Below, piece by piece: positions 45,898-51,847 of a stretch of 64,000 nt of DNA (its first letter is position 1; each line of letters opens with the position of its first letter). Position numbers and translations under genes: made by a program. The DNA comes from Massilia putida (GTDB taxonomy: Bacteria; Pseudomonadota; Gammaproteobacteria; Burkholderiales; Burkholderiaceae_D). The notes under the pieces were generated by a model. That model was not told the DNA's origin, searched no databases, and saw only the letters and a list, made by a program, of their open reading frames with translations. The stretch lies in contig NZ_CP019038.1 of assembly GCF_001941825.1 (NCBI RefSeq), forward strand, positions 6,014,001 through 6,078,000. The letters are read 5' to 3'.

Positions 45898-46144
45898 CCG
45901 GGGTCAGAGCCCGGTTTTTGGCAAGGTATCTGTGGCAACGAAAATTCGGGGTCAGAGCACTTTTTGGAGCAAGGTCCGCAGAGTAAGACTTACACACAAG
46001 CGGGGCGCGCATCCATTCGCTCGCGCGGCGATCTTGCGAAATCGTTTCCCGCGCTCGTGGGCTGCCGTAGCCTGGCTTCGCGGAGGACATTGATCCAATA
46101 TGTGTTCTGACCCCGAATTTGAAACAGCGTGCTCTGCCCCCGAA
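45898..46144. repeat. MITE-like element with GGGGTCAGAGC ends (family C)
   Basis: Two direct copies of CGGGGTCAGAGC (45898-45910, 45947-45958) at the left face two inverted copies at the right (GTTCTGACCCCGAATTT, 46104-46120; GCTCTGCCCCCGAA, 46131-46144). The ~145-bp centre has no gene. The 326-bp gap between the aminotransferase and the DUF3617 gene is almost all this element. The ends resemble those of REP elements moved by TnpA-REP transposases, but no transposase is present. Confidence 0.7.
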
Positions 46145-46214
46145 GTTTCCCCTGGACGACCTGAAGCAAAAAAGCCAGGCACGCCGCCTGGTTAAGCGGA
46201 TCCCGGGTGTACCG

Positions 46215-46787
46215 CTATTTTGCTCGCGGGACGGGGATCGGACGGATGTTGCCGCAGTCGGCCGACAGCCATTTGCCGGTGACATCCATGTCCACGACCT
46301 GGTTGCGCCCCTGTTCTTCGCTCTTGATCTTCATGTGGGCACGGTAGCTCGTGTCGCTGTCCGCCGTGACCTCGCCTTCGCCGCTCACTTTCGGGTTCGT
46401 GCAGGTGAACGCGATGCGGCCGCGGGTGGACGATTGCTGGGTGAAGGTCTGCTTGCAGTCACCCTGCTGGACGGGGAATTCCTTGCGTTCGGCCATTTCG
46501 CGCGACATGCACAGCTTGGTCTGCAGGGCGCCGCCGGCGCCGATGTCGAGCTGCATGCCGTTTTGCTGCATCATCTTCTGCATCTGCTGGCGCTGCTCGG
46601 GCGACATGTTCGCCATGTGCTGCTGCACCGCGGACATCGCCTGCGCAACCTGCGGATCGCTCGACGTGACGTTGTTCGACAGCGACCACAGGCCGGGTTT
46701 CATGGTCTGGGCGCCGGCCGGGAGGGCGGCGGTGGCGGCGCTGCAGGCGCAGGCCAGCAGCAAGATTCGGGCAATCGTCTGGTTCAT
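46215..46787 (-). CDS. DUF3617 periplasmic protein
   Basis: 190 aa from the ATG at 46785-46787, with AAAGGAAA upstream. The signal peptide ends PAGAQ. The mature start MKPGLWSLSNNV matches the K-x-G-x-W opening of DUF3617 proteins. Four conserved Cys are seen (LCMSREMAERK, GDCKQTF, FTCTNPK, ADCGNIRPIP). The helical insert MSPEQRQQMQKMMQQNGMQL is also typical. Function is unknown. The next gene on the strand is a NUDIX hydrolase 68 bp upstream. Confidence 0.88.
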   Translation of the reverse strand: MNQTIARILLLACACSAATAALPAGAQTMKPGLWSLSNNVTSSDPQVAQAMSAVQQHMANMSPEQRQQMQKMMQQNGMQLDIGAGGALQTKLCMSREMAERKEFPVQQGDCKQTFTQQSSTRGRIAFTCTNPKVSGEGEVTADSDTSYRAHMKIKSEEQGRNQVVDMDVTGKWLSADCGNIRPIPVPRAK

Positions 46788-46855
46788 CGTTATGGTTTCC
46801 TTTCGCGTATTGTGGCGGCGCCCGGCGTGTCCGGACAGCACCATCGATGGGGGAA

Positions 46856-47452
46856 TCACGACGCCTCGCCGTGCCGCCCCAGCACCTTGCGTTCCAGGTG
46901 CATCAGCAGCAGGACGGTCTTGGCGTCGACGATGTCGCCCGTCTCGATCATGGCGAGGGCGTCGTCGAAATCCAGTTCCACCACCTCGATGTCTTCGCCT
47001 TCCTCGGGCTTGCCGCCGCCATCGCCCAGGCGGCGCTCGCGCTCGTATTCCGCGATGAACAGGTGGAGGCGTTCCGTGGTCGAGGCCGGACTGGCGTAGA
47101 GCTGCAGCGCGCTCTGCACGCGCTCGAGGTCGTAGCCGGTCTCTTCGCGCGCCTCGGCCAGTGCGCGCGTGGCGGGATCGGCGCCGTCCAGCATGCCGGC
47201 CGCCGCTTCGAGCAGGAAGCCATCGTGGCCGGCGAGCCGCGCGCCGATGCGGAACTGGCGTGTCAGCACGACGGAGCGGTGGGCGCGGTTGTACAGCAGC
47301 ACGGCGGCGCCGTCCGCGTTGTCGTAGACCTCGCGCGACTGGACTTGCAGGTCGCCGTCGTGGCGGCGCTGCGCATAGGTGACGTTTTTCAGGGGCAGAT
47401 AATGGTCCGAGAGGATTTCCTCGCGAACGATGCGCACGGTGTCGCTGGACAT
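46856..47452 (-). CDS. NUDIX hydrolase, NudK-like
   Basis: 198 aa from the ATG at 47450-47452, with CAGGAG upstream. The Nudix box is GMLDGADPATRALAEAREET then GY, matching the NudK/GDP-mannose pyrophosphatase subgroup (REEXGY-type Glu pair kept; one usual Glu is Asp). Other matches are TYAQRRHDGDLQVQSREVYD at the N-terminus and LYASPASTTERLHLFIAEY. It should hydrolyse a nucleoside diphosphate sugar such as GDP-mannose or ADP-ribose. It lies at the edge of the envelope island. Confidence 0.9.
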   Translation of the reverse strand: MSSDTVRIVREEILSDHYLPLKNVTYAQRRHDGDLQVQSREVYDNADGAAVLLYNRAHRSVVLTRQFRIGARLAGHDGFLLEAAAGMLDGADPATRALAEAREETGYDLERVQSALQLYASPASTTERLHLFIAEYERERRLGDGGGKPEEGEDIEVVELDFDDALAMIETGDIVDAKTVLLLMHLERKVLGRHGEAS

Positions 47453-47519
47453 GGCATCTCCTGTGGTTGGCCTTGCCCGAGGATACACCGTGCGCCCCGT
47501 GAACGGGCGCGCGCGGCGC

Positions 47520-48191
47520 TCAGCCCTGCTGCGCGGGTTCGCTGACGTAGATCTCGACGCGGCGGTTGCGCGCGCGGCCGGCCGGGTCGTCGTTGGAAGC
47601 GACCGGCTCGCGCGCGGCGCGGCCTTCGACCGTGATGCGGGCCGGATTCACGCCGCGCGCCGTCAGGTAGTCGCGCGTGTGGGCGGCGCGGTCCAGCGAC
47701 AGCGGCTGGTTGATCGCATCCCCGCCCGTGTTGTCCGTGTGGCCGATGATGGTCACGTTGGTGGCCGGATTCTCGTTCAGCGTCTGGGCGAAGCGGTCGA
47801 GGATCGGGCGGAAGTTCGGCTTGATGTCGGAGCGGTTCGTGTCGAACGAGACGTCGCTCGGGATATCGAGCTTGAGGCGGTTGTCGGCCGTCTGCGAGAC
47901 CTGCACGCCCGTGCCGCGCGTCGCCTGTTCCATCGCCTGGCGCTGCTGTTCCATGTGGCGCGACCAGACGTTGCCGGCGACGGCGCCCGCTGCCGCGCCC
48001 AGGATCGCGCCGCGCGTGGCCCGGCCGGAACCGCCGCCGCCCGTCGAGGCGCCGAGGATCGCGCCCAGGCCGGCACCGATGCCGGCGCCGGTGGCGGTGC
48101 CCCGCTGGGTCTGGTTCATGTCGGCGCAGCCGGTAGCGGCCACGGCGAAGGCGGTGGCGCACAGGGTCGAACGGATCAGGGTGGTTTTCAT
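47520..48191 (-). CDS. OmpA-family lipoprotein with glycine zipper
   Basis: 223 aa. A lipoprotein signal (MKTTLIRSTLCATAFAVAAT then GC) puts Cys22 at the lipidation site. A glycine-zipper segment follows (GTATGAGIGAGLGAILGAST and RGAILGAAAGAVAGNVW). The C-terminal OmpA domain (about 110-215) has SFDTNRSDIKPNF, TIIGHTDNTGGDAIN, LSLDRAAHTRDYLTARGV and RNRRVEIYV, the peptidoglycan-binding signature. It is a YiaD/YfiB-like outer-membrane to cell-wall tether. A terminator-type hairpin lies directly 5' of its ribosome binding site. Confidence 0.92.
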   Translation of the reverse strand: MKTTLIRSTLCATAFAVAATGCADMNQTQRGTATGAGIGAGLGAILGASTGGGGSGRATRGAILGAAAGAVAGNVWSRHMEQQRQAMEQATRGTGVQVSQTADNRLKLDIPSDVSFDTNRSDIKPNFRPILDRFAQTLNENPATNVTIIGHTDNTGGDAINQPLSLDRAAHTRDYLTARGVNPARITVEGRAAREPVASNDDPAGRARNRRVEIYVSEPAQQG

Positions 48192-48205
48192 GGTGGGTCT
48201 CCTTC

Positions 48206-48264
48206 AAAAAAAATATCCGTTTCGTAGTCGCACCCGTAGCAGTGGGCGCGACCGCGAAACGGAT
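48206..48264 (-). terminator. Terminator-type hairpin directly before the OmpA-family start
   Basis: Read on the minus strand, ATCCGTTTCG (48264-48255) pairs perfectly with CGAAACGGAT (48224-48215), with an inner GTCGC/GCGAC pair, and is followed by a run of T (48213-48206). It ends ~15 nt before the OmpA-family ATG, leaving no room for a promoter. It could end the lmo0937-type transcript, or act as an attenuator or leader hairpin for the OmpA-family gene. Confidence 0.75.
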
Positions 48265-48321
48265 CGGTCAGGTCCGCAGGTGACTGCGGCTCGGCACGGC
48301 GATGCGTGCCGCTGTGGTTCG

Positions 48322-48468
48322 TTATATGCCTCGGCCACTGATCAGGCGCACCAGGATCATGATGACGGCCACGACCAGTAGGATATGGATGAAACCGCCG
48401 ACGGTATAGGAAGTAACCAAACCGAGCAGCCACAGAATGATGAGAATGACGGCAATTGTATAGAGCAT
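48322..48468 (-). CDS. Lmo0937-family small membrane protein
   Basis: 48 aa from the ATG at 48466-48468, with GAGGA upstream; the longer open frame is not needed. MLYTIAVILIILWLLGLVTS, YTVGGFIHILLVVAVIMILV and RLISGRGI match the widely conserved two-helix Lmo0937 family (DUF5670). Such proteins are small inner-membrane proteins linked to stress. A GTACG-N4-CGTAC dyad lies 73-86 bp upstream. The OmpA-family gene is downstream on the same strand. Confidence 0.9.
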   Translation of the reverse strand: MLYTIAVILIILWLLGLVTSYTVGGFIHILLVVAVIMILVRLISGRGI

Positions 48469-48540
48469 GATAGTGTCCTCATGGTTGACGGCAATCGGGG
48501 CGCCGTGATTCCAGTATCGAACTAACAAGCTTATCGCTCC

Positions 48541-48554
48541 GTACGATGCCGTAC
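48541..48554. promoter_or_regulatory. Dyad site, GTACG-ATGC-CGTAC
   Basis: A perfect 5-4-5 palindrome, 73-86 bp upstream of the lmo0937-type start. It belongs to the GTRCG-N4-CGYAC group found six times in the island (see findings). Confidence 0.5.
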
Positions 48555-48555
48555 A

Positions 48556-48783
48556 TTACATCGCGCTTTTTTGTTCCTTGTGCAAGCCCGGGATCCACCC
48601 CATGAAGCCGACGAGGCCGAGGAAGCCGATCAGGCAGGTCAACAGGCCGCCCGTGATCAGGAAAAACACGTCCTGCGCCGCCAGGTCCGTTGCCGGCTGT
48701 GGTGCCGGGCCCGCGCTGACCAGGCCGAAACCCGTCAAAAGAAGTCCCCAGAGAATGATGCCGATCCATGCCAGGCTGTTCAT
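48556..48783 (-). CDS. Small two-helix membrane protein
   Basis: 75 aa; the ATG at 48781-48783 has AAAGGA upstream. Helix 1 is LAWIGIILWGLLLTGFGLVS and helix 2 is VFFLITGGLLTCLIGFLGLV, followed by FMGWIPGLHKEQKS. I do not recognise the family. It may be a stress-induced inner-membrane protein, judging by the company and by the dyad 71-84 bp upstream. The lmo0937-type gene follows 87 bp downstream with its own dyad. Confidence 0.7.
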   Translation of the reverse strand: MNSLAWIGIILWGLLLTGFGLVSAGPAPQPATDLAAQDVFFLITGGLLTCLIGFLGLVGFMGWIPGLHKEQKSAM

Positions 48784-48853
48784 GTCGCGTCCTTTCGCTT
48801 GAGTGTTCTCTGCCGTATGAAGCTGATTCTTATGTGCGCAGGCAAACGGCTCC

Positions 48854-48867
48854 GTGCGCTAGCACAC
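48854..48867. promoter_or_regulatory. Dyad site, GTGCG-CTAG-CACAC
   Basis: A 5-4-5 near-palindrome (one mismatch), 71-84 bp upstream of the 75-aa gene. It is another member of the GTRCG-N4-CGYAC group. Confidence 0.5.
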
Positions 48868-48989
48868 ATTGCGAAAAAGAAAACTTAGTGAGCGATCGTA
48901 CAAGGTGCAATCGATGCGCGTGGCATAGGATTTATGCGTTGCGCATGGGAACGATACGCGGCTGCACCCGTATTCAACATAGCACGCGG

Positions 48990-49022
48990 CGGCACAAAAC
49001 AAAACCGGGGCCGCAGCCCCGG
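48990..49022 (-). terminator. Terminator of the Pro/Ala-rich glycine-zipper gene
   Basis: On the minus strand, CCGGGGC-TGCG-GCCCCGG (49022-49005) is followed by TTTTGTTTTG. Confidence 0.88.
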
Positions 49023-49045
49023 TGTTGTAGCGCCGACATTCCCGT

Positions 49046-49855
49046 TCAGGCGGAGCGCAGCGTGCCCTTGACAATGCGGACGCGGTCGCCCGTGCGCCAC
49101 GGCGGCGCGCTGTGCTGGTGGAACGTGCGCAGACTGCCGTCGTCCAGGCGGACCCGGATCTCGTAGCTGACGTCGGCCTTCATATTGCCCTCGACCTGGT
49201 TGCCGACGACGGCGCCGCCGACCGCGCCGGCGACGGTGGCCAGTTGCTGGCCATGGCCGCTGCCCACCTGGTGGCCGAGCAGGCCGCCGAGGATGGCGCC
49301 GCCGGCCGCGCCCACGCCGCTGCCCTGGGCGCGCGTCTTGATCTCGCGGATCGATTCGATGTTGCCGCAGTTGCCGCACCAGTTGCTGTTGGCCTCGTTC
49401 GACGCGATCCTGGTCGATTTATGCGGCCTCGGCGCCGCCACCGGTTCGGCCGGCGCGTACTCGGCGCCGGACGCGGTCGAGCCCTGGCTGCCGCTGTATC
49501 CGTACGCGGCGCCGGGCGCCGCATAGGCCTGGGCGCCGGCCGGGGCCGGATACGACTGTGCCGGCGCCGGCACCGGATAAGCGGGCGCAGCCTGAGGCTG
49601 GCCGGCGAGGGGCGCGGCCGGTACCGTGGCGGGCGGCAGGGCCGCATAGCCCGGCTGGCCAGGCTGTTGCAGGCCGGCCGACAACGCGGCGCGGTCGGCG
49701 TCGCTCAGCTGGCCGCGGTTGCCGCCGGTCGACGACGGCAGCCAGCCCATGATGGCGGCCGTGCCGATGGCGCAGAACAGGATGACCGCGATGGCGGCGG
49801 CGATCAGGAGGGGGTGTTGCCTGGCCCGTGCGGGCCCGTTGGAGTGGGTGTTCAT
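49046..49855 (-). CDS. Glycine-zipper 2TM protein with Pro/Ala-rich linker
   Basis: 269 aa from the ATG at 49853-49855, with AAGGATCGCC upstream. One N-terminal membrane helix (HPLLIAAAIAVILFCAIGTA) is not followed by a Cys, so it is membrane-anchored rather than lipidated. A long Ala/Pro/Tyr-rich linker (about 60-150) may span the cell wall. The C-terminal domain is the Rick-17kDa glycine zipper: GVGAAGGAILGGLLGHQVGS, VAGAVGGAVVGNQVEG, then the SH3-like YEIRVRLDDGSLRTF and GDRVRIVKGTL. CGNCG near residue 172 may bind metal or form a disulfide. It is divergent from the Crp/Fnr gene. Confidence 0.85.
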   Translation of the reverse strand: MNTHSNGPARARQHPLLIAAAIAVILFCAIGTAAIMGWLPSSTGGNRGQLSDADRAALSAGLQQPGQPGYAALPPATVPAAPLAGQPQAAPAYPVPAPAQSYPAPAGAQAYAAPGAAYGYSGSQGSTASGAEYAPAEPVAAPRPHKSTRIASNEANSNWCGNCGNIESIREIKTRAQGSGVGAAGGAILGGLLGHQVGSGHGQQLATVAGAVGGAVVGNQVEGNMKADVSYEIRVRLDDGSLRTFHQHSAPPWRTGDRVRIVKGTLRSA

Positions 49856-49948
49856 GGCGATCCTTTCCGGTGACTGTGAGAACGCAAAAGGCCGTAAGCC
49901 CCTGAGTCCGGTACGTTTCCATTGTCCCTGGCAACAACACCCGGTTCC

Positions 49949-49962
49949 GTGCGTCACCGTAC
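49949..49962. promoter_or_regulatory. Dyad site, GTGCG-TCAC-CGTAC
   Basis: A 5-4-5 near-palindrome in the divergent region, 94-107 bp upstream of the glycine-zipper gene and 134-147 bp upstream of the Crp/Fnr gene. Confidence 0.45.
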
Positions 49963-50095
49963 ATACTTGCCCTGGTACGGCCGGTACGCTGACTGAAAGT
50001 TGTTTGCAAATGTTTCCGAACGGTGTAAATACCGCTGTTTTGTTTTCGAACCTCAGCCACCGTGTGAACCGATGAAGTCCAACCGCGAGGGTCCG

Positions 50096-50827
50096 ATGAA
50101 TTCAGCCGCTCCACCTGTCGTCGCCGAGCACAATGCCAACCTGCTGCTGGCCGCGCTGCCGGCGCAGGAAATGGCCCGGATGCTCCCCGCGCTCGACCAG
50201 GTCAGGGTGGACGTCGGCGCCGTCCTGTGCGAGCCGGGCGACACGCTCCGCCACATCTATTTCCCGCACGACTGCCTGATCTCGCTGATGGCCGTGGCCG
50301 AAGGCCGCATGACGCTCGAGGTCGGCCTCATCGGCCGCGAGGGCATGCTCGGCGCCGCGGTCGCCCTCGGCCACGAGACGACGCAGGTCCGCGCCGTCGT
50401 CCAGCGCGCGGGCAGCGCCAGCCGCATCGACGCCGACCGCCTGCGCGCCGAATTCGCCCGCAACCCGGCCCTGCAGCGGGTACTGTACCGCTATACGGAC
50501 TCTCTGCTGGCACAGGCCATCCAGATCGCTGTCTGCAGCCGCTACCACGTGCTGGAAGCGCGGCTGGCCCGTTCGCTGCTCGTCACGCGCGACCGCCTGC
50601 AATCGGACAAATTCCACCTGACCCACGAATTCCTCGCCCATGCGCTGGGCGTGCGCCGCGTGGGCGTCACCAAGGCCGCCAGCGCGCTGCAGCAGCAGGG
50701 GCTCATCAACTACAGCCGCGGGAATATCGAGATCCTCGATCCGGAACGGCTGGCGGCGGCGGCCTGCACCTGCTACGAGATCGTGCGCGAAGCGGGGGCG
50801 GGTGTAGGGGCGCCCGTGCTCGTCTGA
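50096..50827 (+). CDS. Crp/Fnr-family transcriptional regulator
   Basis: 243 aa from the ATG at 50096, with GAGGG 5 bp upstream; in-frame ATGs at 50072 and 50000 are less likely. The cyclic-nucleotide-type sensor domain contains GAVLCEPGDTLRHIYFPHDC and VGLIGREGMLGAAVALG. The C-terminal helix-turn-helix is LTHEFLAHALGVRRVGVTKA then ASALQQQGLINYSRGNIEI. The recognition helix (RRVGVTK) keeps the first Arg of CRP, has Val where CRP has Glu and Lys for the next Arg, so its target should differ from TGTGA. There are no N-terminal Fnr Cys residues. It is central in the stress island and may bind the GTGCG dyads. Confidence 0.9.
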   Translation: MNSAAPPVVAEHNANLLLAALPAQEMARMLPALDQVRVDVGAVLCEPGDTLRHIYFPHDCLISLMAVAEGRMTLEVGLIGREGMLGAAVALGHETTQVRAVVQRAGSASRIDADRLRAEFARNPALQRVLYRYTDSLLAQAIQIAVCSRYHVLEARLARSLLVTRDRLQSDKFHLTHEFLAHALGVRRVGVTKAASALQQQGLINYSRGNIEILDPERLAAAACTCYEIVREAGAGVGAPVLV

Positions 50828-50850
50828 CTCCTCGTGTCCTGACGTAGTGA

Positions 50851-50925
50851 CGTAGGGTGGGCTCCCCGAGCCCACCGAGCGCATGCGGTCCGCAAACGTT
50901 TGGTGGCACGGGTTTCCACCCTACG
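50851..50925. repeat. Dispersed palindromic repeat family B, copy 3
   Basis: Ends CGTAGGGTGG and CCACCCTACG are inverted, with an internal GGGCTCCCCGAGCCC hairpin and GCAAACGTTTGGTGGC in the centre. It lies in the convergent gap between the Crp/Fnr and osmB genes. Confidence 0.75.
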
Positions 50926-50940
50926 GCTGCCACCGCCAAA

Positions 50941-50969
50941 CAAAATGCCCCGGCTCGCGGGGCATTTTG
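50941..50969. terminator. Bidirectional terminator between Crp/Fnr and osmB
   Basis: Perfect 11-bp arms CAAAATGCCCC (50941-50951) and GGGGCATTTTG (50959-50969) with a 7-nt loop. A and T tracts at both ends let it work on either strand. Confidence 0.88.
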
Positions 50970-50988
50970 CATGGTGCTTCGACTGCGA

Positions 50989-51210
50989 TCAGTGCGTCGT
51001 CTTGACCTGGTTGCCGATCACGCCGCCGACGGCTGCGCCGCCGACGGTGCCGACGGTGGAGCCGCCCGTCAGTGCGCCGCCGACGACTGCGCCGGCGCCG
51101 GCGCCGATGGCGGTGTTACGGTCTTGCTTCGACATGCCGGCGCAGCCGGTCATGCCCAGGGCCACGGTTGCCAGCGACGCGGTCACGATGATGTGCTTGA
51201 TAGTTTTCAT
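50989..51210 (-). CDS. osmB: OsmB-like glycine-zipper lipoprotein
   Basis: 73 aa, the size of E. coli OsmB. The lipoprotein signal ends ALGMTGC (Cys23). The body QDRNTAIGAGAGAVVGGALT and GTVGGAAVGGVIGNQV matches OsmB (RDRNTAIGAGAGALGG...) nearly residue for residue. OsmB is an osmotically and stress-induced outer-membrane lipoprotein. It has a good terminator downstream. A BON lipoprotein gene lies 49 bp upstream on the same strand, and both may be made from one transcript. Confidence 0.9.
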   Translation of the reverse strand: MKTIKHIIVTASLATVALGMTGCAGMSKQDRNTAIGAGAGAVVGGALTGGSTVGTVGGAAVGGVIGNQVKTTH

Positions 51211-51259
51211 GATGATCTCCTTAAGGTGGGTTGCTTACGCTTCTTCACGGTTCCAATGC

Positions 51260-51592
51260 TCATTTGAGGCGCAGTTCATTTCTGACCGATCTGACGCCCC
51301 TCACGGTGCGCGCGGCCGCGGCTGCCGCCGCCACTTCGTCCGCCGAGCTCACGAATCCGCTCAGCCGGACGACACCCTGGTCCGTATCGACGTCGATCTC
51401 GCTTGCCTTCAGGCTGGCATCGCCGAGGAGGGCCGCTTTCACGCCGGCCGAGATGCCGGCGTCGTCGGTTTGCTGGACGGTTGCCGTCGGGCTGTCCGTC
51501 GCGCATCCCGCGATCCCGCACAGTGCCAGGGTCGCCAGCAATGTTGTTGCCGATACCGCCGCCGGGACCTTGCCAATGCCGAATCGTTTCAT
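51260..51592 (-). CDS. BON-domain lipoprotein
   Basis: 110 aa. The signal ends TLALCGIAGC, with a lipidation Cys near residue 30. A single BON domain follows: DDAGISAGVKAALLGDASLK then ASEIDVDTDQGVVRLSGFVS and VRGVRSVRNELRLK. BON domains are thought to bind phospholipid at the envelope (OsmY/DolP relatives). About 120-240 bp upstream, in the sense direction, lies copy 2 of the structured element. It is a paralogue of the BON protein at 58755-59069. Confidence 0.92.
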   Translation of the reverse strand: MKRFGIGKVPAAVSATTLLATLALCGIAGCATDSPTATVQQTDDAGISAGVKAALLGDASLKASEIDVDTDQGVVRLSGFVSSADEVAAAAAAARTVRGVRSVRNELRLK

Positions 51593-51683
51593 TACCTCTG
51601 CGCTTCCTCGCGATGCCGGCCTGTGTTCGATACGACGCCGGCCTTACCATGACTCCAGATTACATGTGCACCGCATAACGGTC

Positions 51684-51709
51684 TGTACGACAAATAACAC
51701 TGTCGTGCA
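51684..51709. promoter_or_regulatory. 9-bp inverted repeat upstream of the BON gene
   Basis: TGTACGACA (51684-51692) and TGTCGTGCA (51701-51709) pair with one mismatch across 8 bp. It lies 92-117 bp upstream of the BON start, immediately next to structured element copy 2. It may be an operator or another part of the RNA fold. Confidence 0.4.
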
Positions 51710-51833
51710 CGTCGCAAACCCGCCACACATTGCACTGTTGCCGCGGACGGCCAGTCCTGCGATGCCCGCTGTGCTTTCGTACCGCGGCGCTTCTCGGACA
51801 ACATTGCTGTCGCTCGCGACGGTTTTCAAGGTG
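51709..51833 (-). ncRNA. Candidate structured RNA element, copy 2
   Basis: Read on the minus strand it matches copy 1 (57970-58096) over ~125 nt at roughly 75% by eye. Hairpin I (51815-51796) is GAGCGACA-GCAA-TGTTGTCC. Hairpin II (51761-51742) is CGC-A-GGAC-TGGCC-GTCCGCG. It fills the gap between the AsmA stop and the BON gene, in the same direction as the BON gene. Whether it is a leader, a separate small RNA or a DNA repeat is not known. Confidence 0.45.
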
Positions 51834-51847
51834 CCATGCTGTCGCGC

